Assembly (NCBI GenBank): GCA_020637365.1
Contig: JACJWE010000001.1
Location: 774,001 to 838,000 of the forward strand
Direction: 5' to 3'
DNA from: Acidimicrobiia bacterium
Lineage (GTDB): Bacteria > Actinomycetota > Acidimicrobiia > IMCC26256 > JAGNEX01
DNA length: 64,000 nt
The notes under the pieces were generated by a model that was not told the DNA's origin, did no database searches, and worked only from the letters and a program-made list of their open reading frames with translations. Numbering within the stretch: the stretch's first letter is position 1; every line of letters begins with the position of its first letter. The position numbers were made by a program, and so were the translations under genes. Of the stretch, positions 52,580 through 62,104 are shown in pieces.

Positions 52580-53905
52580 TCATTCCTTGCCTGAGGACGA
52601 TGTCGTGGTTTGGTGGCCGGCGGCACCAGGGTCTGCGAGGAAATCGATCGCCGTCATAGCGAGCGCGCTCGCCGCGTCGATGATCGCGTCATACGCCGCC
52701 TCGGTCTGGGTTTGCTCAGCGAACGCAGCGGTATGAATGTTCAGCGACGGGTTGCCGATCCCGATCATGGGATGAAGGCCGGGGATCACTTGGGTGACGT
52801 TGCCCATATCCGTGCTACCAACCATGACGCCAGCGACGTCAGCGATCGGGGTTAGTTGGCGACCCAGCTCCCTCATGTTCGACCGGTACCAAGTTTCGAG
52901 TTGGCCCCACCGTCGAATTTCGGCGTACGGCTTGCCGTCGATCCTGATCTCGGCGTTCGCGCCCACCGCTCGTGCCGCGCATCGAAAACAATTCTCGACC
53001 TTCTCCACCAACCCCGCCAGCTCGGTCATGTGCGGCGTGCGAACCATGAAACGGGCGCTGCAATGGTCGGGCACGACATTGGCGGCCGTTCCGCCATTGG
53101 TGATGATGCCATGGAGGCGGACTCCGTCCGGTACGTGTTGGCGCAGCATCGCAACGGCCTGAAAACCGCCGATGAGGGCATCGAGGGCATTGATCCCAGC
53201 CTGCGGCTGCGCCGCAGCGTGAGCGGCTCGGCCGAAGGTGTCGATCTCGAGGATCGCGACTGCGAGCGAGGGCATCGTCAGGAGGTCCATTCCCGCGGGA
53301 TGCGCCATAAGCGCGAGATCGACGTCGTCGAAGATTCCAGCGTCGAGCAGGTGAATCTTGCCTCCCCCACCCTCTTCCGCTGGCGTTCCGATGACGACGA
53401 CCCTCGCGTCTCCTAAGGCGCCTGACGCTGTTCCGCTCGTGGCTTGTCTGGATTCTTGGGGAGTGGTGTCTTCGCTCGTCAATGGGGTGTCGCTGGCATC
53501 GAGCGCCCGACGCAGCGCCACGCCCGCGCCGACACCGATCGCCGCGATCAGATTGTGCCCACACGCGTGCCCCAATTCGGGAAGGGCGTCGTACTCACAC
53601 AGCATGGCGATGGTCAGGGGCCCGGTGCCTGCTTCCATACGAAACGCGGTCGGTAGTCCGTCGATGGCCGACCCGACAAAGCCGAAATCTTCGAGGAGGA
53701 CACGAACCATCTGTGCGGAACGGTGCTCTTCGAAGCCGAGTTCTGGGTTTTGGGCAAGTGAATCGGCCAACTCGACGAGCGACGGTCGCAGGGCGCTGAG
53801 CTCGGTTCGAGCCGCGGTTTTGGCGGCCGATACCGCCTCGAGGTTGGCACCCGAGCGCGCCTCGACGTTTGGCGAGGCTGAATTTGCGTCGATACTTGGC
53901 GTCAC
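52580..53905 (-). CDS. M20D-family amidohydrolase/peptidase
   Basis: The metalloenzyme has the N-terminal helix PSLVELADSLAQNPELGFEE, CEYDALPELGHACGHNLIAA (the GHACGH metal-ligand block, about residues 112-118), VVVIGTPAEEGGGGKIHLLD with the catalytic Glu-Glu, LMAHPAGMD, then the dimerisation domain. It fits the AbgB/PM20D2-like group that hydrolyses N-acyl or peptide conjugates. An insert of about 25 residues near 140-165 (TPLTSEDTTPQESRQATSGT) is poorly conserved in composition. Its GTG start overlaps the preceding alcohol dehydrogenase stop as GTGA. Confidence 0.88.
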   Translation of the reverse strand: MTPSIDANSASPNVEARSGANLEAVSAAKTAARTELSALRPSLVELADSLAQNPELGFEEHRSAQMVRVLLEDFGFVGSAIDGLPTAFRMEAGTGPLTIAMLCEYDALPELGHACGHNLIAAIGVGAGVALRRALDASDTPLTSEDTTPQESRQATSGTASGALGDARVVVIGTPAEEGGGGKIHLLDAGIFDDVDLALMAHPAGMDLLTMPSLAVAILEIDTFGRAAHAAAQPQAGINALDALIGGFQAVAMLRQHVPDGVRLHGIITNGGTAANVVPDHCSARFMVRTPHMTELAGLVEKVENCFRCAARAVGANAEIRIDGKPYAEIRRWGQLETWYRSNMRELGRQLTPIADVAGVMVGSTDMGNVTQVIPGLHPMIGIGNPSLNIHTAAFAEQTQTEAAYDAIIDAASALAMTAIDFLADPGAAGHQTTTSSSGKE

Positions 53906-54933
53906 GAGGTGCCTCCAGAGGCGATTGTGATCGCGACCTTGCCGAACTGCTGTGACTGCTCGAGATAGAGCAAAGCCTCAGGCACGTCCTCGAACGGGAA
54001 GGTCCGATCGATAATCACCGGAACCTGACCTGATCCAACCGCTGTAGTCGCGCGCTCAAACTCGGCGAAATTATTCATTGTTGAACCGATCAGGCTTTGC
54101 TGGCGAAAGAACAGCGTTGGCAGATGCACTTCCACCGTCTGGCCACTACTCGCGCCGCACGTCACGAATCGACCGCCGCGACGCAGCGACCGCATGGCTT
54201 CATGCCAGGTCGCAGGCCCGACCGTGTCGAACACAACGTCCACGCCGCGACCGGCGGTTGCGGCCAACACCTCAACACTGAAGTCGTCGGTCGATCCGAC
54301 CGCCAGATCGGCGCCGAGCTCGCTCGCTCGCCTGAGCTTGTCGGGGTTTCTTGACGTGACGATCACATATGCGCCCGCCGCTTTTGCGAGGAGCAGACAT
54401 GCCAGCGCAACACCACCTCCAACGCCTGGAATCAGCACCCGATCAGCGAGCCCGAGCTCCGCCTTGCGGAACATTCGCACCGCATTTGCGTACGCGGTGC
54501 CGAAAGAACCCGCGGACTCCCAGTCGAGGCCGGGTGGCTTCGCTATGGCGTTCTCGGTGGGCACGATCACCTCGGTCGCGAGCGTCCCCCAGCGATGTTC
54601 GCCAACGATTTTGAAAGACGGGCACAACGGAGTGTCGCCGGCGAGGCATGTCCGGCATCGGAGACAGGCCGTTGCAGGGTTGATGATGACGGGCTCGCCG
54701 ACACGATCTGGAACGCCTGGCCCGCATGCATCGATGAAGCCAGCGCCGTCGGCACCGGCGACATGGGGAAGCGGTGGCGCTGGACGACCCCATGAAACCC
54801 AGAGGTCGAGGTGATTGAGGGCCGCTGCTTTGAGCGACACGCGCACTTCACCGGCCTTTGGCGCCAGCGAGGGAATGTCCTCCAAACGGTAGCCGTCCGG
54901 TCCTGTTGTTTCGGCCAAAACCCATGCACGCAT
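53902..54933 (-). CDS. Zinc-type alcohol dehydrogenase (MDR family)
   Basis: The 343-residue medium-chain dehydrogenase shows AALNHLDLWVSWG, HVAGADGAGFID, the structural-zinc cysteines CLRCRTCLAGDTPLC, and the NAD(P) loop VLIPGVGGGVALACLLLAKA. The C-terminal quinone-reductase-like strand pattern (FVTCGASSGQTVEVHLPTLF) follows. The catalytic-zinc cysteine position is replaced by Asn in ALNHLDLW, so the active site may be quinone-oxidoreductase-like. It overlaps the M20 gene and opens the operon that continues into the ThyX homologue. Confidence 0.88.
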   Translation of the reverse strand: MRAWVLAETTGPDGYRLEDIPSLAPKAGEVRVSLKAAALNHLDLWVSWGRPAPPLPHVAGADGAGFIDACGPGVPDRVGEPVIINPATACLRCRTCLAGDTPLCPSFKIVGEHRWGTLATEVIVPTENAIAKPPGLDWESAGSFGTAYANAVRMFRKAELGLADRVLIPGVGGGVALACLLLAKAAGAYVIVTSRNPDKLRRASELGADLAVGSTDDFSVEVLAATAGRGVDVVFDTVGPATWHEAMRSLRRGGRFVTCGASSGQTVEVHLPTLFFRQQSLIGSTMNNFAEFERATTAVGSGQVPVIIDRTFPFEDVPEALLYLEQSQQFGKVAITIASGGTS

Positions 54934-55014
54934 CGGGGCGAGTCTAATGAGGTCGGTCTCCAGAGTTGCGTGACCATCGGTCGAGGAACGCTGCGGCCAG
55001 GCAGTTGGGCACCA

Positions 55015-55734
55015 TCACGTAGCCGAGAGCTCTCCCGTCATGAGGGGGACGCAGAGATGTAGGGGGTGATCCGCTATCGATACCCTCAGCCGCTCAGCAC
55101 GTCCGACGAATTGGCCGTCTACCCAGATCTTCTGCGCCGATGTCAGGCTGACGTCGAAGCTTGTGCCGCGAGACCGGGTCACGGCCGGATGGGGAAAGTG
55201 TGAGCCGGAGCGCATTCTGATTCGCAACTCTCTGCGCTGTGGGCGAGGCACCGAAAACGTGATCATTTCGCATCGCCCATCGTTGAGGTGTGAGCCCGGA
55301 TTGATCTGACTTCCCTGGGAAAAGGCTCCGTTCATTATTGCAACACTCCAGCACTCTACGAGCTCGTTGGAGTTCGAGCGTTGCACTTCAAAACCCCTGC
55401 GAAGGTCCCACGATCGGCGTACGGCGCGAGCGCCCACTTCAACCCCTACGCCGCCTTGAAACGAGTTCCACGGGGAACGTGGCGATTCCTGCAGCTCCAC
55501 AACCAGCACATCCAGTGAATACAGAATCCAGTCTGTGAAAACAAGAGTATTCGAGGGCTTGGAAGTTCGGAGTCCTAACTGTCGAACGAGGTCGGGTTGG
55601 AGCTTGCTGGGCAAGATCCCGACGGGTGATTGGGAACCCTTGGCCGCTTCCATTGCTGTGGGGAGATCCGGGGCCATCTGATCGGGGGGTTCGCAGGGCT
55701 CCCCCCAGGGCGCTCCACGGCTAATCGGCGTCAT
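55015..55734 (-). CDS. Diacylglycerol-kinase-like protein lacking the catalytic GGDGT motif
   Basis: The second half matches the lipid-kinase (YegS/LCB5/DAGK) beta-sandwich: WSVAIMNGAFSQGSQINPGS, DGRCEMITFSVPRPQRREL, and GSHFPHPAVTRSRGTSFDVS then IWVDGQF. A partial nucleotide-domain remnant is seen before it (VGILPSKLQPDLVRQLGLRT). The diagnostic GGDGT is not present; the aligned place reads GAPWGEP. HelY ends at 55779 just upstream, so no longer N-terminus exists on this strand. It may bind lipid or act as a non-catalytic subunit, or be a decayed kinase. Confidence 0.55.
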   Translation of the reverse strand: MTPISRGAPWGEPCEPPDQMAPDLPTAMEAAKGSQSPVGILPSKLQPDLVRQLGLRTSKPSNTLVFTDWILYSLDVLVVELQESPRSPWNSFQGGVGVEVGARAVRRSWDLRRGFEVQRSNSNELVECWSVAIMNGAFSQGSQINPGSHLNDGRCEMITFSVPRPQRRELRIRMRSGSHFPHPAVTRSRGTSFDVSLTSAQKIWVDGQFVGRAERLRVSIADHPLHLCVPLMTGELSAT

Positions 55735-55778
55735 AGCGTTACGCTCACGGAACCGGGTGGATGTGTCACGCCCGGGCC

Positions 55779-57998
55779 TCAACTGGCGGGGTCGAAGGGC
55801 CGCACAAGGCCCCGCATGACGAGACGTTCGGCCTTCCCGAACTGCCCGTCGGGATCCGCGGCGTCGAGTTGTCGGAGGAGATCGGCGACTTGACGGAGGT
55901 GGCGAACCAGATCCCCTGCAGCGATACCTGACGTCTCAGCCAAGGTCGCAAAACTTGAACCGGACGCCCACGCTTGCACCGCACCAGCCAGGGAAGCATC
56001 GAGCTCGCGCGTCGGCGTGACCCGACCGTGGTTCTCGGAGGCCGTCGTCGCTACCCAGCAATTATCCAGTTTCTGTAGTGAGCTCTGGAGTGTCTGGGAT
56101 CCGTAGTGCACAGTGACGTCGTCACGGCGTCCCTGATAGACGAGCGCGGATGCCAATGCGGCGACGTTTTCGACAGGGCCGTCAAAGACGGCGCCATTCA
56201 AAGCCTCGATTGCTATGAGTTCGGTGTCGCCGTGCACATGGCGGAGTTGGATGCCCCGACCCGTCAGTGATCCACCTTCTAGATAGCCAAGTCGCTCCAA
56301 GAGCGCGTATTGACGTCGGAACACGTCGATGAGTTCGCCCCGCAGAGAGTCGATATCTCGCTGTATCCATCGGATCCGACGCAGCCGTCGACGTTCACGC
56401 GAGTTGGGCCGGGTGCCCTCGCCGTCGCGCTCCCCTGGCTCGTCACGGCCACCGCCATCTCTCGTGCCGTCATCGGGCTCACGGTGTCCGTCGTCTTGAA
56501 GCCCGGTGAGCTGTTCGGCGAGTCGGTCGGCGCGCTCATCGGCTTGAAACTGGGCAAACGAGGCCCGCAAGATTCGTTCGATTTCGGAGACGTCGTGTCG
56601 CGCCACGAGGTTCGCCACCATGTTGTAGGACGGCCGGAAAGAGCTTCGAAGAGGAAATGCCCGGGTGTATACGAGATCGAGCACTTCGGACAGGTCCGTC
56701 CAACGGTCGTACATGATGAGGGACTCACCGCGCCGGTCAAGCCCGCGGCGGCCCGCTCGGCCGGTCAGCTGGGCGTAGTCGCTGCCCCGCAGCAGTCGAT
56801 GTGTGGTCCCGTCATACTTGGTGAGTCGTTCGAGCACGACTGTCTTGGCAGGCATGTTGATGCCCATCGCAAGAGTCTCGGTCGCGAACACGACCGGTAG
56901 GTTGCCCGCAGCGAAGCACTCTTCGACGACGGTCTTTGCGATTGGAACCATGCCCGCGTGGTGCGCTCCAAATCCGAGACCGAGGGACCAGACAAACTCT
57001 TCGATGCCCAAGACATCCCGGTCTTGTTCGCTGAGCGGGGCGAGAATCTCCGAAGCCATCGCCAAGCACGCCTCGGACTGTTCCACGGTGGAGAGTGCCA
57101 GGCCCTGATCGACACACTGCCGTACCGCGTCGTCACACGCAGCCCGGCTGAACAGAAAGTAGATCGCTGGCAGACCGCCACCTTTACTCAGATACCGAAT
57201 GACCTCGTGGCGGCGCGGGGTGCGCAAGGGACTGCGAGGTCTCCGTGCGTTCCTCGATGAACCGCTGGCGCTGGCCTGTGTGGCCGAATGATCCAGGCGG
57301 CTTAAGGCGCGTTTGGCGCGTCTGGTCCAGGTCTTACGGGCACCGAGGTCGTCGGAATGAGCGAGGCCGATCTTGTGAAGCTCGGATCGCTGCTTGAGAC
57401 CAACCAAATAGGAATGATCGAGCGGTACCGGTCGCTTGTCATCTGCGACAACCTCGACTCTGCCGTGAACCGAAGAGATCCAACGTCCAAATTCGTCCGC
57501 GTTTGACACCGTTGCTGAGAGGCAGACGAGTCGGACCTGTGAATCCAACTGCATGATGGTCTCTTCCCAGACGGCCCCCCGCTCTGAGTCCTGAAGATAA
57601 TGGACCTCGTCCAGAACGGCGACGGCCAGCGAGCTGAGCGCCTCCTTGCCCTCATAACACATGTTGCGGAGCACTTCGGTCGTCATGACGACGACGGGAG
57701 CGTTGGGCAGGATCGAATGATCGCCGGTGAGCAGACCGACCTTTGACGTGCCGTACCGGGCGGTGAGGTCTCGGTGCTTCTGGTTGGAAAGGGCCTTGAT
57801 GGGTGTGGTGTAAAAGGCCCGCTTACCGGCTCGAAGGGCGCGATCGATCGCGAACTCGGCGATAGCGGTTTTACCCGAGCCCGTCGGTGCGCTGACCAGA
57901 ACGGACGCGCCCGCTTCGACGTGGCTCATGGCGATGCGCTGAAAGGGGTCCAGTCGGTAGCCGCAGGAGCGCTCGTACTCGTCGATGTCGGCGGTCAC
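55779..57998 (-). CDS. Ski2-like DEVH-box RNA helicase (HelY type)
   Basis: The 739-residue superfamily 2 helicase shows Walker A APTGSGKT (about residues 37-44), TTPIKALSNQKHRDL, DEVH (130-133), LSATVSN, and FATETLAMGINMPAKTV and QLTGRAGRRGLDRRG for motifs V and VI. The C-terminal region has DSHCT-like helices but is shorter than Mtr4-type proteins (about 900 or more residues). Actinobacterial HelY lies beside tatA/tatC and PafBC, as here. It probably remodels RNA. It lies just after tatC in the same orientation. Confidence 0.88.
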   Translation of the reverse strand: MTADIDEYERSCGYRLDPFQRIAMSHVEAGASVLVSAPTGSGKTAIAEFAIDRALRAGKRAFYTTPIKALSNQKHRDLTARYGTSKVGLLTGDHSILPNAPVVVMTTEVLRNMCYEGKEALSSLAVAVLDEVHYLQDSERGAVWEETIMQLDSQVRLVCLSATVSNADEFGRWISSVHGRVEVVADDKRPVPLDHSYLVGLKQRSELHKIGLAHSDDLGARKTWTRRAKRALSRLDHSATQASASGSSRNARRPRSPLRTPRRHEVIRYLSKGGGLPAIYFLFSRAACDDAVRQCVDQGLALSTVEQSEACLAMASEILAPLSEQDRDVLGIEEFVWSLGLGFGAHHAGMVPIAKTVVEECFAAGNLPVVFATETLAMGINMPAKTVVLERLTKYDGTTHRLLRGSDYAQLTGRAGRRGLDRRGESLIMYDRWTDLSEVLDLVYTRAFPLRSSFRPSYNMVANLVARHDVSEIERILRASFAQFQADERADRLAEQLTGLQDDGHREPDDGTRDGGGRDEPGERDGEGTRPNSRERRRLRRIRWIQRDIDSLRGELIDVFRRQYALLERLGYLEGGSLTGRGIQLRHVHGDTELIAIEALNGAVFDGPVENVAALASALVYQGRRDDVTVHYGSQTLQSSLQKLDNCWVATTASENHGRVTPTRELDASLAGAVQAWASGSSFATLAETSGIAAGDLVRHLRQVADLLRQLDAADPDGQFGKAERLVMRGLVRPFDPAS

Positions 57999-58005
57999 CA
58001 GATCA

Positions 58006-58746
58006 TCACGATGCCCTGGAGCGACGCTTCATGATCTTTCCGATAATCCAGACAACTTCGTAGAACGCGTACATGGGGATTGCTAGTACGAACAGTGTGA
58101 ATGGATCACCCGATGGGGTCACGATGGCAGCGGCGCTCACGATCAATACGATCGCGGCTCGCCGCCAGCGGCTGAGATGGTCGGGAGTGATCACACCCGC
58201 CATCATCAAGAAGGTCAGGATGATCGGGAACTCAAAACAGATCCCAAAGGCAAGGACCATGAGGATCGAGAACACCATGTAGGACTCGGCGGTCAGATTG
58301 GGGTCGAAAGTGTCGCCGCCGAAGGTCAACAGGAAGTCGAGCGTGGTATCCCGCACGAGTTGTGAGAGCAGTGCGCCCAGGGCAAACAGCAGAACTGACG
58401 CGGCCACGAAGGGAACGGCGTAGTTGCGTTCACGTTCGGTAAGGCCGGGTGTGATGAAACGCCACAGCTGGTACATCAGGACCGGGAAGGCGAGCGCAAT
58501 CCCACCGTACATGCAGATCGACATCTTCAGGGTGAAGCCATCGGTCGGTGCGAGGAGGATCAGGTTCTTACCGGTGAGATTGTTGTACGGCTCGGTGAGG
58601 TAGTTCAGAAACGGGTCATAGAGCCAGAGGAACGAGACGAAGACGCCGAGAACGACCGCAGCGGCACAGATGATGACCCGTTTACGAAGTTCGACGAGAT
58701 GCTCCACCAAGCTCATGGCCTGGTCGCGTTGCGCGGCCTTTACCAT
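58006..58746 (-). CDS. tatC: Sec-independent protein translocase TatC
   Basis: The 246-residue protein has six helices and the TatC signature region MSLVEHLVELRKRVIICAAA near the N-terminus, ALAFPVLMYQLWRFITPGLT with the conserved Glu-Arg-Glu (LTERER), and PGLTERERNYAVPF preceding helix 3. It is the receptor for twin-arginine signal peptides and works with the TatB-like protein whose gene overlaps its start by 7 bases. Confidence 0.95.
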   Translation of the reverse strand: MVKAAQRDQAMSLVEHLVELRKRVIICAAAVVLGVFVSFLWLYDPFLNYLTEPYNNLTGKNLILLAPTDGFTLKMSICMYGGIALAFPVLMYQLWRFITPGLTERERNYAVPFVAASVLLFALGALLSQLVRDTTLDFLLTFGGDTFDPNLTAESYMVFSILMVLAFGICFEFPIILTFLMMAGVITPDHLSRWRRAAIVLIVSAAAIVTPSGDPFTLFVLAIPMYAFYEVVWIIGKIMKRRSRAS

Positions 58747-59582
58747 GGGCTGTTCGATGTGGGCTGTGCGGCGGAATCCGAAGCTGCAACCGGGGTCGAG
58801 TCTCCAGAGCCGGCGGGATGCGTGCTGTCTGCTTGGGGGGTGCTGTCTGCTTGTGGCGCGGCGTCTGCTTGTGGCGTGCTGTCTGCTTGTGGCGCGGCGT
58901 TCGCTGCTGGCTGCATGTCGTCGGCAGGCTTGTCGCTGTCATCAGCGCGTTGAGCTACCGCATCACTTCGGACCGGATCGCTGTGGATCGCGTCGCTGTC
59001 CCGTGTTGCATCGCTTCGTATCGCAACGGCTTCGGCGGCGAACGCGGAGCTGACGGGGGTGGAGTCGTCTCCGCTTGGTTGCGGTTCGGCCGGGGTCTCG
59101 TGGACCTCCTGAGCCAATGTCGGCGTCACTGCGTCGTCGCTGGGTATCGGCGGCGTTGCTCCGTCAGGGGGCCGTGGCGTCGCTGGCTCCGCCGCCGCAG
59201 TGGTCGGTGTCGCGTCGTTGGCTGGCGCTGACTCGAGTTCCGCAGCGTCGCGCGGCGGCCCTAAGGGCCGTTCGGGGCGAGGCGGCAGACCTTCGATCTC
59301 TTTTGGAGGTTCATTGGCCGGGGCTGGCTCGAGCGGCAAGAGATTCTGTGGATTTTTGATTGCTTTTGACATCTCTTCCACGGTCGGGCGGACACCGTTG
59401 AACTCCTGGGTGACGTTCTTCAACTCAGACTGGACTTGGTCCTGGGCATCGCGGAGCTGTTTGAACACCTTCGCAATCGTCCGCCCTACCTCGGGAAGCC
59501 GCTCGGGCCCGAGCACGATGAGCGCCACGAACATGATGACGATGACCTCTGGTCCCTGAAGGCTTGGAAGAATCACGGTCAA
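58740..59582 (-). CDS. tatB: TatA/TatB-family protein with long repetitive tail
   Basis: The N-terminal helix and hinge (GPEVIVIMFVALIVLGPERL then PEVGRTIAKVFKQLRDAQDQ) carry the GPERLP motif of TatB-type proteins, followed by the amphipathic helix. Beyond about residue 90 a Pro/Ala/Glu/Asp-rich tail extends to 280 residues and ends in short repeats of AAPQADSTPQAD. Such a tail is longer than in E. coli TatB (171 residues). The start is TTG 59582 or GTG 59576. It is read into tatC by overlap. Confidence 0.82.
   Translation of the reverse strand: MTVILPSLQGPEVIVIMFVALIVLGPERLPEVGRTIAKVFKQLRDAQDQVQSELKNVTQEFNGVRPTVEEMSKAIKNPQNLLPLEPAPANEPPKEIEGLPPRPERPLGPPRDAAELESAPANDATPTTAAAEPATPRPPDGATPPIPSDDAVTPTLAQEVHETPAEPQPSGDDSTPVSSAFAAEAVAIRSDATRDSDAIHSDPVRSDAVAQRADDSDKPADDMQPAANAAPQADSTPQADAAPQADSTPQADSTHPAGSGDSTPVAASDSAAQPTSNSPW
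58822..58900. repeat. Tandem repeats in the tatB tail
   Basis: CTGTCTGCTTG-type units (15-18 bases each, about five copies) alternate with GGCGCGGCGT-type spacers and encode the QADSTP/QADAAP repeats. They are liable to slippage. Confidence 0.65.
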
Positions 59583-59862
59583 GACCTTTTGCTTGGAGCA
59601 ACCGGCACAGGTTATCGGTCAGAGGTGGCGAGCAAGAAGCGGGCACCACTCCGTCCTTGCATCAACGCTGGGCTGCACGCGTCAGCGAATGGTCAAGTTG
59701 CGATCAACCAACCGTCTTCGCGCCTCAACGACCAGACCGAAACGAGAAATGTGCAGGCAGACACTAAATGACAGGCATGAAATTTTTCCCCGTAGTCCTC
59801 AAGCTCTTCCCGCTGATTGACGATGGAACAAACACGCGTATGTCTGCACCCTGGGAGGAGCA

Positions 59863-60204
59863 ATGACAACGATACGAGCCACCTGCCCCGACTGCGGCGA
59901 TGTCGTGTTGACGACCGCCGATGTCACGGTACGACGGTGTGTCGACACCGACGATGGTAGCTACCGATTTAGGTGCCCCCACTGCGAACTCACGGTGACC
60001 AAGAACGCACCCCGTGACGTCGTTGAGGTCCTCTTGGGCTCCGGAGTCGTGCTTGAAGAATGGACGCTGCCCGCCGAACTCGCCGAGCTGCGTGGCGGAC
60101 CCGAGCTGACGATGGACGATCTCTTGTCGTTTCATGAACTGCTCGAAGACGACAACTGGTTCGACATGCTCCTCGAGAGCGTCCATCAGCCACCGGCGGA
60201 CTAG
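59863..60204 (+). CDS. Small zinc-ribbon protein
   Basis: The 113-residue protein begins MTTIRATCPDCGDVVLTTAD and contains RCPHCELTV, forming a two-CxxC zinc ribbon (about residues 8-45), followed by an acidic helical C-terminus (LTMDDLLSFHELLEDDNW). GGAGGAG lies 3 bases before the ATG. A weak TTGACG (59817-59822) and TATGTC (59839-59844) pair lies just upstream. It resembles short actinobacterial proteins of unknown role. It is divergent from tatB and precedes GDPD. Confidence 0.7.
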   Translation: MTTIRATCPDCGDVVLTTADVTVRRCVDTDDGSYRFRCPHCELTVTKNAPRDVVEVLLGSGVVLEEWTLPAELAELRGGPELTMDDLLSFHELLEDDNWFDMLLESVHQPPAD

Positions 60205-60374
60205 CTTCCTCCCGGAAGGCTGTTCCGTCGCCCCGTCGCTGAGTGTTTCAACCCGACAGGACGCCGGATAGCACGGGTATCCAGCGGTGACGATCCCCCG
60301 CCATGGTCGATCGCACGTCGAGCCGCCCGCTCACCGTGTCCGGGGAGACGAGCCCATGCGCGAGTATCTGAGCC

Positions 60375-61076
60375 ATGAGCACAATCACCTTTGCCCACCG
60401 CGGCGGTATGGGCGACCGCCCGGAGAACTCGATGATCGGGTTTCACGATGCGCTGGCACGGGGAGCCACCGGGCTCGAATCCGATGTGCGGCTCAGCGCC
60501 GACGGCGAAGCTGTCCTCGTCCACGACAAAGCTGTGTGGACCAGGGGCCGTCGCAGAACGGTCGCCAAAACGGCTGCGTCGACGCTTCAATCCGCCGGCG
60601 TCGTGACCCTTGTTGGGCTCTATGGCGAGATCGGCTGGGAGTACGAACTCAGCCTTGACCTCAAAGACCACGATGCAGCACAGACCTGTATCGAAGCTGC
60701 GAGCAGGCATGGCGACGGCGCACTGCGGCGGCTCTGGCTCGTCGACACCACCCTCGACAGGGTGACGGCGATCCGAGCGTTGAGTCCCGAGGTGCGTGTT
60801 GTCTTATCGACCCGTTTTGCGAAGATCGAATCCGATCTCGAACGGACCGCATCCAACCTCGCAACACACGGCATCGACGCGATCAACCTTCCGGCGTCCG
60901 AATGGAACAAGGGTATCGTCGCCATGTTTCACCGATTCGGCATTCTTGCCTTCGGTTGGGATGCCCAAGAAGAACGACAGATCCGCCGTGCGCTGAGCAT
61001 CGGACTCGACGGCATCTATTCAGACTGGGTGGATCGACTGGTGGGCGTCACGGCTGAGTGGACCGAAACCGACTGA
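60375..61076 (+). CDS. Glycerophosphodiester phosphodiesterase
   Basis: The 233-residue TIM-barrel enzyme hydrolyses glycerophosphodiesters to glycerol-3-phosphate and an alcohol. It has the start ITFAHRGGMGDRPENSMIGF (HRG...PENS catalytic histidine and metal Glu), LESDVRLSADGEAVLVHD (metal Glu/Asp and catalytic His), ELSLDLKD, and the ending LSIGLDGIYSDW. Length is slightly short but typical for GDPD. It has no signal peptide, so it acts in the cytosol. It converges on lepB. Confidence 0.9.
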   Translation: MSTITFAHRGGMGDRPENSMIGFHDALARGATGLESDVRLSADGEAVLVHDKAVWTRGRRRTVAKTAASTLQSAGVVTLVGLYGEIGWEYELSLDLKDHDAAQTCIEAASRHGDGALRRLWLVDTTLDRVTAIRALSPEVRVVLSTRFAKIESDLERTASNLATHGIDAINLPASEWNKGIVAMFHRFGILAFGWDAQEERQIRRALSIGLDGIYSDWVDRLVGVTAEWTETD

Positions 61077-61098
61077 CCAGATCAGCCGGAGATGCGCG

Positions 61099-61860
61099 TT
61101 ACAGGCCGCCCCATCGGCTGATCGGCCAGACTCTGAGTCGGGCCCGACCGATGATCGAATCCTCCGGAATTGGGCCGAAAACGGTGGAATCGCGGGAGTT
61201 GCCTCGGTTGTCTCCCATCATGAAGTACTGGCCCTCCCCGACGCTGACGGGGCCGAACGTGATGGTTGCTTGAGGTTCGGCGGTATAGGGCTCATCCTGT
61301 TGGACTCCGTTGATGAATAGGTGGCCTTCTTTCCCTTCGACGATGTCGCCGGGGACTCCGATAACCCTCTTGATCAACACATCGGGAACTCCGGGGCCTT
61401 TGACCGAATCCGGCGTCTCAAAGACAACGATATTTCCGTGCGATGGGGATCCAAAGCGTGTCGAGAGCTTCTCGACGAGGACCCAGTCGCCTTTGTCGAT
61501 CGTGTGTTCCATCGACTCCGAGGGGATCGTGTAGGTCTGCATGACGTACGTGCGACCCAAAAACGCAACCAGAAGCGATGCGGCGATAATGATCAGCCAC
61601 TCGATCGCCCGTCGTTTTGGATCGTCGGGATCCTCCCCCGAGCGATCGTCGCGTGCATCGATCTCTGCTGGGCTGTCCCCTGCTGGTGCAGCACCAGCTT
61701 GAGGTGATGCCCCCGGTGTGTCCGCGGCCTCCGGGACAGAGTCGTCCGGCTGGGTTTGAAGCGCTGTTTCGGTGCCGGATTCGTCATCCGGGGAGACCTG
61801 GTCGGCGGTGTCTTCGTCGAACTCTGGTTCAGCGGAGTTTGGGCTGGGGTTTTCAGACAA
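61099..61860 (-). CDS. lepB: Signal peptidase I
   Basis: The type I signal peptidase removes signal peptides of exported proteins. After an acidic Pro-rich N-terminal region of about 80 residues comes one membrane helix (AIEWLIIIAASLLVAFLG), then YTIPSESMEHT with catalytic Ser116, VLIKRVIGVPGD with general-base Lys164, and FMMGDNRGNSRDST near the C-terminus. It lies between GDPD and pafC; the 240-base gap to pafC shows no clear gene. Confidence 0.93.
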   Translation of the reverse strand: MSENPSPNSAEPEFDEDTADQVSPDDESGTETALQTQPDDSVPEAADTPGASPQAGAAPAGDSPAEIDARDDRSGEDPDDPKRRAIEWLIIIAASLLVAFLGRTYVMQTYTIPSESMEHTIDKGDWVLVEKLSTRFGSPSHGNIVVFETPDSVKGPGVPDVLIKRVIGVPGDIVEGKEGHLFINGVQQDEPYTAEPQATITFGPVSVGEGQYFMMGDNRGNSRDSTVFGPIPEDSIIGRARLRVWPISRWGGL

Positions 61861-62104
61861 CTGGAGACCTAACTACAGGGTTCAGATCGCTTACGGCGGC
61901 AACGCGCGGGGGTTCTGTCGAATGTTGGGTGGCGTCGCCACACCCGGACGCCGACCGCCCCGGTCGCCACGGCCAGCAAACGGCGGAATCGGCCGCGAAG
62001 TTCGTGGGCGAGGGTGCCTTCACGTGTAACTCGGCTATCGAGCGGGGCAGATTCCCCGGCCTGAAGCGTAACCGCCGACAAGGCTGTGTCAGCAGACGGG
62101 TCTG

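Noticed and set aside
58822..58900. Repeats in the tatB tail as a mobile element end or CRISPR
   Set aside because: The units are in frame, without spacers, and encode a repetitive tail.
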